A stretch of 64,000 bases of DNA from Acidimicrobiales bacterium. Lineage in GTDB: Bacteria; Actinomycetota; Acidimicrobiia; Acidimicrobiales; Aldehydirespiratoraceae. The notes under the pieces are model-generated. The model was not told where the DNA came from, searched no databases, and worked only from the letters and a program-made list of their open reading frames with translations. The position numbers and the translations under genes are program-made. This document shows positions 45,269 through 54,219 of the stretch, piece by piece. The number at the start of each line of letters is the position of its first letter. The first letter of the stretch is position 1. The stretch spans positions 1 to 64,000 of the forward strand of contig JAKMFW010000093.1 in NCBI GenBank assembly GCA_022425325.1, written 5' to 3'.

Positions 45269-46875
45269 CGCTCGATCAGCGCATTCGTCGACGCGTCGTG
45301 GCGGAGGTTGGGCGTGTCGGCGTTCGTCAGTTCGCCGACGATCGCCGAGGCGAGCACTTTGCCGAGTTCCACCCCCCACTGATCGAAGCTGTTGAGCCCC
45401 CACACGACGCCCTGGGTGAACACCTGATGTTCGTAGAGGGCCACGAGCTGTCCGAGCACCGACGGGGTGAGGGCGGGCGCCATGATCGTGGTCGAGGGCC
45501 GGTTGCCCGGGAAGGTCCGGTGCGAGACCAGTAGTGGGTCCGTCTCGGTCTCGGCGACCTCCTCGGCGGTCCTGCCGAACGCGAGGGCCTGACTCTGGGC
45601 GAAGCAATTGGCCACGAGGAGATCGTGATGGGTGTCGGCCCCCTCGAACTCGGGATGGTCGGGCGCACCGAACACGATGAAGTCGGCGGGGATCACGGTG
45701 CTGCCCTGGTGCAGGAGTTGGTGGAACGAGTGCTGCCCGTTGGTGCCGGGTTCACCCCAGATGACCGGTCCGGTCTCGTAGGTCACGGGCTCGCCGTCGG
45801 TGCGGACTCGCTTTCCGTTCGACTCCATGTCGAGCTGCTGGAGGTAGGCGGGGAAGCGATGGAGTGCCCGCGAATAGGGGAGCACGGCTCGACTCGGCAG
45901 ATCGCAGAAGGTGCGATACCAGACCTCGATCAGGCCGAGCAGAGCCGGAACGTTCTCGGCGATCGGGGTCGCTGCCATGTGCTCGTCGACAGCCCGGAAT
46001 CCGGCGAGCATCTCGCCGAACGCGTCGGGACCGATCGCGATCATGAGGGACAGCCCGATGGCGGAGTCCATCGAGTAGCGCCCGCCGACCCAATCCCAGA
46101 AACCGAACATGTTGTCGGTGTCGATCCCGAACGCCGCGACCTCGGCGGCGTTGGTCGACACGGCGACGAAGTGTGTCGCCACGGCGTCGGCGCCGAGCGA
46201 GGCGGTGAGCCATGCTCGCGCCGACCGGGCGTTGGTGAGCGTCTCCTGCGTGGTGAACGTCTTCGACGAGATCACGAACAGGGTTGTGGCCGGGTCGAGG
46301 TCGCCGACGGCAGCGATCAGATAGCTGCCGTCGACATTGCTGACGAAGCGGCAGCGAATCCGGTCGTGACGAAAGGCAGCGAGCGCTTCGTACGCCATGA
46401 CCGGACCGAGGTCGGAGCCACCGATCCCGATGTTGATGACGGTCTCGATCGGTTCCCCGGTGGCGCCGACCCAGTCGCCGGACCGGACTCGATTGGCAAA
46501 CGCGCCCATTCGGCCGAGTACCTCGTGAACGGCGGGCACGACATTCTCGCCGTCTTCCCGCACCTCGGACCCGACCGGAGCCCGCAGAGCGGTATGGAGC
46601 ACGGCGCGATCCTCGGTCGAGTTGATCCGCTCGCCGGCGATCATCGCGGCGAAGCGGTTAGCGAGACCGACCTCGTTTGCGAGGGCGATGAGGTCGTCGA
46701 GAACCGCAGCCGACACGCGGTGCTTGGACAGATCGACCGTGAGGTCGGCAACCGAGAGCGTCATGCGATCGACTCGACCAGGGTCGTCGTCGAAGAGTCT
46801 GCGGAGGTCGAGATCGTCGAAGGAGGCGGCGTGGCCCTGGAGGGCGCGCCAGGAATCGGTGAGCGAGGGATCCAC
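45244..46875 (-). CDS. pgi: glucose-6-phosphate isomerase
   Basis: This 543-residue enzyme interconverts glucose-6-phosphate and fructose-6-phosphate. The Pgi signatures [32 protein letters not shown] and [13 protein letters not shown] are intact, as are the [15 protein letters not shown] and [18 protein letters not shown] blocks with the catalytic Glu/His/Lys regions. GTG 46875 is the start. A hairpin at 46901-46935 separates it from the upstream cytochrome c gene. Confidence 0.96.
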   Translation of the reverse strand: MDPSLTDSWRALQGHAASFDDLDLRRLFDDDPGRVDRMTLSVADLTVDLSKHRVSAAVLDDLIALANEVGLANRFAAMIAGERINSTEDRAVLHTALRAPVGSEVREDGENVVPAVHEVLGRMGAFANRVRSGDWVGATGEPIETVINIGIGGSDLGPVMAYEALAAFRHDRIRCRFVSNVDGSYLIAAVGDLDPATTLFVISSKTFTTQETLTNARSARAWLTASLGADAVATHFVAVSTNAAEVAAFGIDTDNMFGFWDWVGGRYSMDSAIGLSLMIAIGPDAFGEMLAGFRAVDEHMAATPIAENVPALLGLIEVWYRTFCDLPSRAVLPYSRALHRFPAYLQQLDMESNGKRVRTDGEPVTYETGPVIWGEPGTNGQHSFHQLLHQGSTVIPADFIVFGAPDHPEFEGADTHHDLLVANCFAQSQALAFGRTAEEVAETETDPLLVSHRTFPGNRPSTTIMAPALTPSVLGQLVALYEHQVFTQGVVWGLNSFDQWGVELGKVLASAIVGELTNADTPNLRHDASTNALIERYRSMRSR

Positions 46876-46900
46876 GGTCCCATGTTCGCCGGTTCGGACG

Positions 46901-46935
46901 CGAAACAGCCGGACCCTGCGGGCCCGGCTGTTTCG
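46901..46935 (-). terminator. hairpin terminator after the divergent cytochrome c gene
   Basis: CGAAACAGCCGG (46901-46912) is exactly complementary to 46924-46935, and an inner CCC/GGG extends the stem past one mismatch. On the minus strand it lies between the cytochrome c stop (46962) and pgi. The T-run is poor. Confidence 0.6.
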
Positions 46936-46961
46936 AGGGTCTGTTCGGGCGGGGGAGTGGG

Positions 46962-47810
46962 TTACTCCGAGGCGAGTTCGCCGTACTCCTCGTCGACCTT
47001 GACGCGGGCGGCGTCAACCCAGCCCTGGATCTCCGGCAGCGTGGCGCCTTCGAAGGTCATGACGCCCTCTTCCTCCATCAGGTGGTAGAGCTCGTCGAGC
47101 ACGTGGAGCTCCCGCTCGTCGCCTTCCGGCGTGATCTGATCGGCGCCGAACGCGTGGCGGACGTGGTAGACGACCGCCACCAACTGCTCGGGCGAGAGGT
47201 TGCCGAAGCCGGCCATCTGGCCGTACGAACCGGGTGCATGAGCGCCACCGGGACGATCGGGGTCGCCGTAGACGAGGAGGCCCTCGGCCTGTGAGCCGGC
47301 GGTGCCGTTGGTGACCCAGTGCAGGTGACCGGCCAGGCCGTCGTACGAGGCGCCGGAAGCGAGCGAGGGGAAGGTGAGCAGGACTTCGCCGCCGTTGAGC
47401 TGGCGTCCGGAGCCGCCACCACCACCGCCACCATGGCAGCCGGCGCATTGGCCGCTGTAGATCTCGGCCCCTTCGTAGGCAAGACCTTCGGGAGCGGCAG
47501 GCGGGTTCTCGAGGTAACCCAGATAGAAGATCGCCCAGAAGGGAAGGAAGATCAGGACCGGCATGACCCAGACCGGGACCTTCTTGCGGGTCTCGGCGGC
47601 CTCGACATAGGGGGCGACAGGCTCGGGAGCAGCAGGCTCCTCGGGAACGGCCGGGGCCGGAGCCGCTGTCGTGGCCGGAACCGGAGCGGCGTCCGCCGCC
47701 GGTTCACTGCTCGGCGCAGCGCTCTCGCCGGCGTCGGGTGGGGTCTGCCCACTGAGGCGGGCACGGGCCTCGGCGGCCTTCTTCAGGAGGTGCTCGGGTA
47801 CTTCGGTCAC
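46962..47810 (-). CDS. membrane-anchored monoheme cytochrome c
   Basis: The 282-residue protein has an N-terminal segment [16 protein letters not shown] (4-19) shared with the cytochrome b subunit at 49835. An Ala/Pro-rich linker follows, then a membrane helix (about 78-100) and a heme-binding CAGCH (Cys122, Cys125, His126) followed by a Gly run. The likely distal Met is in GQMAGFG. It probably passes electrons between the bc complex and a terminal oxidase. GTG 47810 has GGAG at 7 nt. It is divergent from the bc-nuo unit across a 305-bp region. Confidence 0.85.
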   Translation of the reverse strand: MTEVPEHLLKKAAEARARLSGQTPPDAGESAAPSSEPAADAAPVPATTAAPAPAVPEEPAAPEPVAPYVEAAETRKKVPVWVMPVLIFLPFWAIFYLGYLENPPAAPEGLAYEGAEIYSGQCAGCHGGGGGGGSGRQLNGGEVLLTFPSLASGASYDGLAGHLHWVTNGTAGSQAEGLLVYGDPDRPGGAHAPGSYGQMAGFGNLSPEQLVAVVYHVRHAFGADQITPEGDERELHVLDELYHLMEEEGVMTFEGATLPEIQGWVDAARVKVDEEYGELASE

Positions 47811-48115
47811 CGTTGGTCTCCGGCGGATCGATCGGACAGCGGAATGGCGAGTGGTGCGGCGGACGCAGGATTGCGTCAACCACGCTCAGCGAGGATAGGG
47901 GCAGTGTCGCACGTCCGAACAAGCTGAAGCAGAATCCTTCCCCCGAATTTCTGACAATCGCGCGATACCTGATTTTCCCCGGCCCCGGATGGGGGGAATC
48001 GAAAGGCACCGTGATAAACCAGTGGACCAATCCGGGGGGCGCCGCTCTTCCGGTTTAGACTTGTGCATGGTTTCACGAAGTTCGTGGAACGCGTCCGTTC
48101 TCCAGGAGTCGCAGC
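47811..48115. promoter_or_regulatory. divergent control region of cytochrome c and bc-nuo units
   Basis: This 305-bp gene-free stretch holds an imperfect hairpin GATTTTCCCC-(10)-GGGGGGAATC at 47971-48000 with two G-U pairs, a candidate -10 TAGACT at 48056-48061 and the Rex-like operator plus overlapping palindrome at 48061-48089. No convincing -35 hexamer precedes TAGACT. No reading frame here looks like a gene. Confidence 0.55.
48056..48089 (+). promoter_or_regulatory. promoter with Rex-like operator upstream of the bc-nuo unit
   Basis: The -10 element TAGACT (48056-48061) runs into TTGTGCATGGTTTCACGA (48061-48078), which fits TTGTGAA-N4-TTCACAA with one mismatch per half and equals the reverse complement of the rex operator at 14 of 18 positions. 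Overlapping it is TTTCACGAA-G-TTCGTGGAA (48071-48089). A repressor here would block transcript start or escape (inference). Confidence 0.6.
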
Positions 48116-48565
48116 GTGGTCGCTTTCGTGTCGTCGATCATCGTCACCGCCTTGATCGTTGGCGGAATCCTCGCCTACCAGAAGCGCCGTCCCGCCGATC
48201 AGGTCGTGACCTGGGGCGAGGCGATGCTCGGCTCGATGATCGTCTTCTTCTTGATGTTCTGGGTCTACGGCGTCGTGCCGCACCAGTTCCTGACCTGGGC
48301 CGACAACGAGCTCAATTGGCGCTCCGACAAGATCCTCTTCGGCCCGTTCGACTTGCTCAAGTCGCAGCAGGACGGTGGCTGGTCGCCGATTCGTGTCAAC
48401 TATGTCGTCTTGCGCGACCTCCTCGCCGTCGGCATCTACGTCGTTGCGCTCGCCGGCAACATCTGGATGTGGGCCGCATGGCAAAAGCGCGGCGAGAAGC
48501 AGAATGCCGAGAAGACCCCCGAACGCTCGACCTTCGGCCGCCCGCTCGTGAAGGAAGGTGCCTAA
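48116..48565 (+). CDS. hypothetical membrane protein of the bc unit
   Basis: This 149-residue protein has three membrane helices (about 4-22, 38-58 and 103-123) joined by the polar segment VPHQFLTWADNELNWRSDKI. It contains no heme or FeS motif. It is the first gene of the ferredoxin-cytochrome b-Rieske-cytochrome c unit and starts about 55 bp after the Rex-like operator promoter, so it is probably a structural subunit specific to this bc complex. I do not recognise it from well-studied bc complexes. GTG 48116 is the start. Confidence 0.7.
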   Translation: MVAFVSSIIVTALIVGGILAYQKRRPADQVVTWGEAMLGSMIVFFLMFWVYGVVPHQFLTWADNELNWRSDKILFGPFDLLKSQQDGGWSPIRVNYVVLRDLLAVGIYVVALAGNIWMWAAWQKRGEKQNAEKTPERSTFGRPLVKEGA

Positions 48566-48569
48566 CTTC

Positions 48570-48986
48570 ATGGCCACCACCGACGCGAATCCGCCGCTTC
48601 CCGAGTTCCGCGACGACTACATCCTCCAGCAGGTCGACGCCGCCTGGCTCACCGCCCAGGTCAAGCCGAAGCAGTTCATCCACATCGATCAGTCCGAATG
48701 CATCATGTGCGAGGGCTGCGTCGACATCTGCCCGTGGAAGTGCATCCATATGGTGCGTCCCGACGCGATCGACGAAGCGATCGGCACGGAGCTCCCCGGC
48801 AGCGACCCCAACGACAATGTGATCTTCACCATCGACGACGACGTGTGCACCCGGTGCGCACTCTGCGTCGACCGGTGCCCCACTGGTGTGATCATCCTCG
48901 GCAAGATCGGCGACCCGCCGGCCGACGGTGATGCCCACCAGCGAACGAATACCCACGGTTACGGATACGGCATGCGCCTCGGCTGA
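48570..48986 (+). CDS. 2[4Fe-4S] ferredoxin in the bc unit
   Basis: The 138-residue protein has two full clusters: Cys44, Cys47, Cys50, Cys54 ([11 protein letters not shown]) and Cys93, Cys96, Cys99, Cys103 ([11 protein letters not shown]). A loop of about 35 residues separates them, longer than in small bacterial ferredoxins. The tail is Gly/Tyr/His rich. Its place between the membrane protein and cytochrome b6 suggests it is a subunit or electron donor of the bc complex. ATG 48570 is chosen, with GAAGGAAGG upstream. Confidence 0.88.
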   Translation: MATTDANPPLPEFRDDYILQQVDAAWLTAQVKPKQFIHIDQSECIMCEGCVDICPWKCIHMVRPDAIDEAIGTELPGSDPNDNVIFTIDDDVCTRCALCVDRCPTGVIILGKIGDPPADGDAHQRTNTHGYGYGMRLG

Positions 48987-49018
48987 CGCCGGAGTGCCCT
49001 GACACGAAACACAGATCT

Positions 49019-49813
49019 ATGGCGAACACTGACGAAGACGTGAAGAAGCCCCTGCCGCAACGACTGCAGGACCAAGCAACCCAGCTCGTCGACGCGACCC
49101 AGTCCTCTCAGGCCTGGAACTCGATCTTCCGACCGGGCTCAATCTTCCGAAAGGGCTACACCGACAGCCCTCGAAACCGGTCCTACGTGATCATGAACTC
49201 GGTGCTGTACCACCTGCACCCGGTGAAGGTGAAGCGTCACGCCGTGAAGGTCAGCTACACGCTGTGCCTCGGCGGCCTGTCCTTCTTCCTGTTCATCTTG
49301 CTTACGGTCACCGGCATCTTCTTGATGTTCTTCTACCGGCCGACCGCTGCAGCCGCCTGGGACGACATCTACACGCTGCAGAACAGCGTGACCTTCGGCC
49401 TGCTCGTCAGGAACATGCACCGATGGGCGGCCCACTTGATGGTGCTCTCGGTGTTCCTTCACATGGCCCGCGTCTTCTACCACGGTGCGTACAAGCCGCC
49501 CCGTGAGTTCAACTGGGTGATCGGCGTCAACCTCTTGCAGTTCACCCTCCTGCTCTCGTTCACCGGCTACCTCCTGCCCTGGGACCAGCTGGCCCTCTGG
49601 GCGGTGACGGTGGGTACCAACATGATGGGGTACACGCCGGTGTTCGGTGAACAAGTCCGCTTCGTGCTGCTCGGCGGCGTGGAGATCGGCACGGACACGC
49701 TGCTCCGATGGTACGTGTTGCACGTCTTGCTCCTGCCGTTCGTGCTCGTCATCTTCATGGCGATCCACTTCTGGCGGGTGCGCAAGGACGGCGGCATCTC
49801 GGGTCCGCTCTAA
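49019..49813 (+). CDS. cytochrome b6-type subunit (PetB/QcrB-like) with heme-ci Cys
   Basis: This 264-residue protein has four membrane helices. Heme ligands are His134 and His148 (spacing 14) in helix B, and His235 and His250 (spacing 15, the b6-type spacing rather than 14 of mitochondrial cytochrome b) in helix D. Cys83 in YTLCLGG aligns with the Cys of b6 (YCLGG) that covalently holds heme ci. [14 protein letters not shown] and the ending GGISGPL also match b6. It forms the N-terminal half of a split cytochrome b. It is followed by subunit IV after 21 bp. Confidence 0.9.
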   Translation: MANTDEDVKKPLPQRLQDQATQLVDATQSSQAWNSIFRPGSIFRKGYTDSPRNRSYVIMNSVLYHLHPVKVKRHAVKVSYTLCLGGLSFFLFILLTVTGIFLMFFYRPTAAAAWDDIYTLQNSVTFGLLVRNMHRWAAHLMVLSVFLHMARVFYHGAYKPPREFNWVIGVNLLQFTLLLSFTGYLLPWDQLALWAVTVGTNMMGYTPVFGEQVRFVLLGGVEIGTDTLLRWYVLHVLLLPFVLVIFMAIHFWRVRKDGGISGPL

Positions 49814-49834
49814 GGCAAGAAGGAGAAGAAGGAC

Positions 49835-50626
49835 ATGACCGAAGTCCCCGAACACCTCCGCAAGCGGGCCGAAGAGGCCCGAGCCAAGGCCGCTGCGGCC
49901 AAGGCTGCCGCCGACGCCCCGGCCGAGGCCCCCGCCGAGGAACTCAGCGCCGAACAGCAAGAGGCTGCGTCGAAGATCCCGTCGCACCTGCTCGAGCGCT
50001 CCAAGGCCGCCAAGGCCAAGGCCGCCGGCGGTGATGCCGGTGGTGCCGCCACCGGAACTGCCGTCGCCACGGCTCCCACCGCTGCCGCTCCTGCTGCTGC
50101 GTCGGGTGCCCCGGTGCCGACCGGGCCCGGTGGGCACACCCAGCGCCTGCTCACCGTCGTGAAGTCGGGTTCGATCCAGGACGTCAAGGCCGTCCCGCAG
50201 GACAAGGTCCATACCTGGCCTCACCTGCTCGTGGTCGAGTTCGGCGCTGCGCTGTTTGCGCTCGCGTTCACCTTGATTTTCTCGATCTTCGTGAACGCTC
50301 CGCTGCTGGAGCTCGCCAACTTCAACGAGACGCCGAACCCGTCGAAGGCCCCGTGGTACTTCCTCGGCCTGCAGGAACTCCTCACGGTGTTCCACCCGAT
50401 GGTCGCCGGCGTGACCATCCCGGGTATCGGCCTGTTCTTCTTGATGTTCATTCCCTACATCGACCGAAACCCGTCGGCGAAGCCCGAGGATCGCAAGTTC
50501 GCGGTTTCGTTGATGACCGTCCACCTGATGTTCTGGGCCGTGCTGACCATGATCGGCTCGTTCTTCCGAGGTCCCGGATTCAACTTCGTCTTCCCCTGGG
50601 AAGCCGGCTTGTTCTTCGAGCTGTAA
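49835..50626 (+). CDS. cytochrome b subunit IV-like (PetD/QcrC-type) with long N-terminal extension
   Basis: The protein has 263 residues. The first 125 are an Ala/Lys-rich extension holding two copies of a P-x-H-L motif (VPEHLRKRAEEARAK at 4-18; IPSHLLERSKAAKAK at 49-63). The membrane part has three helices (about 130-154, 195-209 and 225-243). The quinol-site motif reads APWY (172-175, KAPWYFLGLQE) where PEWY is usual in b6f. It completes the split cytochrome b. A purine-rich GAAGGAG run precedes the ATG. Confidence 0.88.
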   Translation: MTEVPEHLRKRAEEARAKAAAAKAAADAPAEAPAEELSAEQQEAASKIPSHLLERSKAAKAKAAGGDAGGAATGTAVATAPTAAAPAAASGAPVPTGPGGHTQRLLTVVKSGSIQDVKAVPQDKVHTWPHLLVVEFGAALFALAFTLIFSIFVNAPLLELANFNETPNPSKAPWYFLGLQELLTVFHPMVAGVTIPGIGLFFLMFIPYIDRNPSAKPEDRKFAVSLMTVHLMFWAVLTMIGSFFRGPGFNFVFPWEAGLFFEL

Positions 50627-50644
50627 GGCAAGGAGGAAACACCA

Positions 50645-51526
50645 ATGCTCATTGCAGCCATCGTCGTCATCGCCCTGTTGGCCGCCGTCGCCGTGTTCTC
50701 CGCGCTCAAGAGTCGCGATGCCGACGGCGCCGTCGGCATCCTCTCGCGAGAGACCAAGTCACGCGACCGTGAATCGGCCGTCCTCGGCGACGAAGATGCC
50801 CTGACGGGCAAGCAGGTTGAGCGGGCCCAGGTCCTCGAGCGCAAGGCCGCCAGCAAGGAACTCGTCCTCGCTGCCGGCCAGAGTGCGCCGCCGGCTCCCT
50901 ACGTGCCGCCGGATCCCGAGGTCATCGGCGTCTCGCGCCGTCAGTTCTTCAACCGCACCATCATCCTCATGATGCAGATCGGTCTCGGCGGCTTCGGCCT
51001 CGCGTCGATCGCCTTCCTGTGGCCCCAGCTCGGTGGCGGCTTCGGCTCGGCCATCCGAGTTGGTCTCGTGAGCGACGTGCTCAGCGAGATCCGGGGCGCC
51101 AACGGCTTCCTGTACCGGGCGGAAGGCCGCATGTGGATCACCGAATACCCGAACGGTGCGGTCGAGAAGGCCCGTGCCGCCTACTCGGCGAACGAACTCA
51201 GCGGTATGGAAGCCGGCCTTGCGCTGGGACTCGACGGTGGCGTCATCGCGATCTACCAGAAGTGCCCGCACCTCGGCTGCCGCGTGCCCGAGTGCGTCAC
51301 CTCTCAGTGGTTCGAGTGCCCCTGCCACGGTTCGCAGTACAACCGTGTCGGTGAAAAGCGTGGCGGCCCGGCCCCGCGCGGCATGGACCGTTTCGCCATG
51401 AGCGTCTCGGCCGACGGTGTTCTCACCGTCGACACCGGCACGATCATCCAGGGCCCGCCGATCGGCACGAACACCACCGGGCAGGAGGCCGAAGGCCCCA
51501 ACTGCATCGGTCAGTCGTCGCACTAG
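50645..51526 (+). CDS. Rieske [2Fe-2S] protein of the bc complex
   Basis: The 293-residue protein has two membrane helices (about 1-20 and 103-128), with an acidic, charged loop of about 80 residues between them. Box I is CPHLGC (Cys207, His209, disulfide Cys212) with Pro in place of the usual Thr, and box II is CPCHGS (Cys225, Cys227, His228). The N-terminal extra helix is longer than in b6f Rieske proteins and recalls the multi-helix actinobacterial QcrA. It follows subunit IV by 18 bp. Confidence 0.92.
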   Translation: MLIAAIVVIALLAAVAVFSALKSRDADGAVGILSRETKSRDRESAVLGDEDALTGKQVERAQVLERKAASKELVLAAGQSAPPAPYVPPDPEVIGVSRRQFFNRTIILMMQIGLGGFGLASIAFLWPQLGGGFGSAIRVGLVSDVLSEIRGANGFLYRAEGRMWITEYPNGAVEKARAAYSANELSGMEAGLALGLDGGVIAIYQKCPHLGCRVPECVTSQWFECPCHGSQYNRVGEKRGGPAPRGMDRFAMSVSADGVLTVDTGTIIQGPPIGTNTTGQEAEGPNCIGQSSH

Positions 51527-51583
51527 GCCCGGTAGCCTCCGTCCGTTCCCATCCCAGAGAGTTCTCGACCACCCGACACTCGC

Positions 51584-53077
51584 ATGTTGCTCGCCGCCTC
51601 TACACAACGAACCATCGGACTCGTCATCTTGGCGATCGTCTTCCTCGGTGGGATCGCCTACATCTACTTCAACATCCGCTCGGCTCGCGACGAAGTCGGC
51701 TCGGAAATCGAGCTCGCCTCGAACCGCAAGCCGTACCTCTCCGACGAGGATCTCGAGGGCAAGAAGCTCGATCTTGCGCTCGGCTCGAGCCTCGTGCTGC
51801 TGACGATCGTGGCTATCACCCTGCCGCTCTACTGGCTCGGTGAGCCGGGGCGTCACGAAGGCCGGGATCTCGACACGTGGCGGATCGCGACCAACCGTGG
51901 CGAGGAGATCTATCTCGAGGGCGCCCAGTGTGTGAACTGTCACGGCCCTGAGGGTGCAGGTGGTGTCGTCAACACCGCCATCACCTCGTCGTCGGGCGAA
52001 TTCGTCGCTCAGGTGAACTGGAAGGCTCCGGCCCTCAACACGCTGATGTCCCGCTACACCGAGGACGAGATCCTCCACGTGCTCAACTACGGCCGAAACG
52101 GTGTCATGCCGGCCTGGGGTGCCGGTGGCGGCGGTCCGCTCACCGATCAGCAGCTCGAAGAGATCATCTTCTATCTCCGGAGCGTGCAGATCTCCGAAGA
52201 CGAGATTCGTTCGCAGGTCGACAGCGGTGTCGAGGCAGGTGCCAAGGCGCTGATCCTCGGGGCCAGCGATGAGGCGTGGGCAGTCGAGGTGCGGGCTTCG
52301 GAAGCCGCCCAGGCCGAGGCCGCCATGGCCGTTCGCCTGCTCGGTCGAGCCGACTTCGACTTCGAGTGCTCCGACGACATTGGTGCGTGCCTCACCCTCG
52401 ACGACGCCAACGCCCGCCTTACTGCGGCGAACGAGGCGGCGGTCGAGCCGCTCGAAGCAGCCGTGGCGACCTGGTTCGATCAGGTCTCGGCGGCGAAGGC
52501 CACGGCCGACGCCCTTGCGATCGAGGCCGACCCGTCGCTCGCCGATGAGGGCAATGAGGATGACCTCCGTGCTGCGGCACTCGAAATCCTCTCGACCCCC
52601 GATGCGTTCGAGGGTCAGCAGGCGTACCTCCAGTGGGGCGAGTTCCTCTTCAGTAATACGGCGGCCGCCGGCACCTACAGCTGCGCTCGCTGCCACACCT
52701 ATGGCTGGAGCTTCGACGGTGCGTCCGACTATGTGCTTGAGGAAAACGGCCGCGACGGTCCGATCCCCGAGCTCGCCGATGGATACGTCACCGCCGGCGG
52801 CTTCTTCGGCCCCAACCTGACCGGTGGCTCGACCCTCTCGCAGTTCGAGACCGCCATCGGCCAGTCGGCCTTCATCACCCGTGGTCAGGCCATCGGTCAG
52901 ACCTACGGCCGAGGTGGCTCGGGCGGCAACGGCCAGATGCCCGGCTTCGGCGCACTGACGGAAGCCAATCCGGTGGGTCCCGGTATGGGCCCCGGCTCCG
53001 GCATCGTCTTCGAGTATCCGGCCCTGCTCACCGACGAGCAGATTGATGCCATCGTGGCGTTTGAGAGGACTCTCTGA
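51584..53077 (+). CDS. membrane-bound diheme cytochrome c with a helical insert
   Basis: The 497-residue protein has two N-terminal membrane helices (about 10-29 and 66-85). The first cytochrome c domain has CVNCH (Cys116, Cys119, His120) and Met175 (GVMPAWG). A helical, Ala/Glu-rich segment (about 200-345) precedes the second domain with CARCH (Cys367, Cys370, His371) and Met452 (GQMPGFG). It would take electrons from the Rieske protein, like the diheme QcrC of other actinobacteria but of different architecture. It overlaps the next gene by 1 nt. Confidence 0.88.
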   Translation: MLLAASTQRTIGLVILAIVFLGGIAYIYFNIRSARDEVGSEIELASNRKPYLSDEDLEGKKLDLALGSSLVLLTIVAITLPLYWLGEPGRHEGRDLDTWRIATNRGEEIYLEGAQCVNCHGPEGAGGVVNTAITSSSGEFVAQVNWKAPALNTLMSRYTEDEILHVLNYGRNGVMPAWGAGGGGPLTDQQLEEIIFYLRSVQISEDEIRSQVDSGVEAGAKALILGASDEAWAVEVRASEAAQAEAAMAVRLLGRADFDFECSDDIGACLTLDDANARLTAANEAAVEPLEAAVATWFDQVSAAKATADALAIEADPSLADEGNEDDLRAAALEILSTPDAFEGQQAYLQWGEFLFSNTAAAGTYSCARCHTYGWSFDGASDYVLEENGRDGPIPELADGYVTAGGFFGPNLTGGSTLSQFETAIGQSAFITRGQAIGQTYGRGGSGGNGQMPGFGALTEANPVGPGMGPGSGIVFEYPALLTDEQIDAIVAFERTL

Positions 53078-54216
53078 TGGAAATGGTCGAACTGATCGGC
53101 GTCCTCGACTGGATCGACGGGCTCGAGTGGGATCCCCATGTTCGCGGCTTCCTTGCGGTCTTCGCGGGCTTCTGTGTCTGGATGGGCTCCATCTGGATCA
53201 TCGTGTCCAGCAACAGCGGCGTCCGCCTCGGCACCCTGCTGTCCCTGGCGGGCCTCTTCGCCTGGTTGACCATCATGGGTTCGATCTGGTGGCTCTACGG
53301 CATCGGTTGGGCCGGCGATGGGCCGATCTGGGAGGAAGTCGAGATCGTCGAGGGCACCGACGCGGAAGGACACCTGACCTTCGCCGCGCTCGACGAGGCC
53401 AACCTGCTTCGCACCGCATCCATCCCGTCAGCGCATGAGGCCGTCGTTGCGGCCGCCGAGGCGGCCGAGGCCGAGTTCGGCGCCGACTGGCGGACCATGG
53501 GTCCGGCCGGTCTCAGTAACGATGCTGTCGACCGTCTCGTCGAGATCCAGATTGCCGACGCGGAATTCGGCGTCGTCGTCGCCGAGCGCCTCACGCCCGA
53601 CCAGGTCGAGGGCCTGTCGCTCGCCGAGGTCGACGTACTCGTCGCCGCCGAGCAGAGCCGCAACGAGGCGACCACCTGGTCCGAACTCGCAGCGGTCGCT
53701 CCGGGCCTGATCGATCAGGACAATGCGAACCTCGGAGGCTGGACACTCCTGTCCACCGCCGAAGCGGGTGAGGCACAGGCCTCGGCCATCGCCATGCTGC
53801 TCGAGTCCGACGACTTCTCCTTCGCGGACCAGAGCCAGTTCAAGCTCCTCGACGCCTACACCATCGGCGGCAAGGAAGGTCTGCCCGAGGACCCGAATGT
53901 CCTGGACCGGGTCTGGACCAGGATTCGCCAGACCGCGCAGATCACCCACCCGACCCGCTACGGCGTCATCCAGGTGCAACAGGTCGCGGAGGAGTCGTTG
54001 ACCAACCTGCCGGGCACCGCTCCGCAGATCCCGGTGGTCGACGAGGACGAGCCGATCGTCTCGGTCGTGATGGTCCGCAACCTCGGCAACCTGCGCCAGG
54101 TGCCAGCGTTCTTCACCATCGGTTCGCTGCTCATCTTCTTGTCGCTGTGTTACATGCTCCACGAACGCGACAAGCTCGTCATGGCCCGGCGAGCCGAGTT
54201 CGAAAAGGCGGCGTAA
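53077..54216 (+). CDS. hypothetical membrane protein of the bc unit
   Basis: The 379-residue protein has two N-terminal helices (about 23-43 and 48-75) and one near the C-terminus (348-364). Between them lies a large acidic, mostly helical domain of about 270 residues with no Cys or His cofactor motif. I recognise no family. The start ATG overlaps the cytochrome c stop (TGATG) and nuoA begins 3 bp after its stop, so it bridges the bc complex and complex I genes and may be a structural link between them. Confidence 0.7.
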   Translation: MEMVELIGVLDWIDGLEWDPHVRGFLAVFAGFCVWMGSIWIIVSSNSGVRLGTLLSLAGLFAWLTIMGSIWWLYGIGWAGDGPIWEEVEIVEGTDAEGHLTFAALDEANLLRTASIPSAHEAVVAAAEAAEAEFGADWRTMGPAGLSNDAVDRLVEIQIADAEFGVVVAERLTPDQVEGLSLAEVDVLVAAEQSRNEATTWSELAAVAPGLIDQDNANLGGWTLLSTAEAGEAQASAIAMLLESDDFSFADQSQFKLLDAYTIGGKEGLPEDPNVLDRVWTRIRQTAQITHPTRYGVIQVQQVAEESLTNLPGTAPQIPVVDEDEPIVSVVMVRNLGNLRQVPAFFTIGSLLIFLSLCYMLHERDKLVMARRAEFEKAA

Positions 54217-54219
54217 CGC

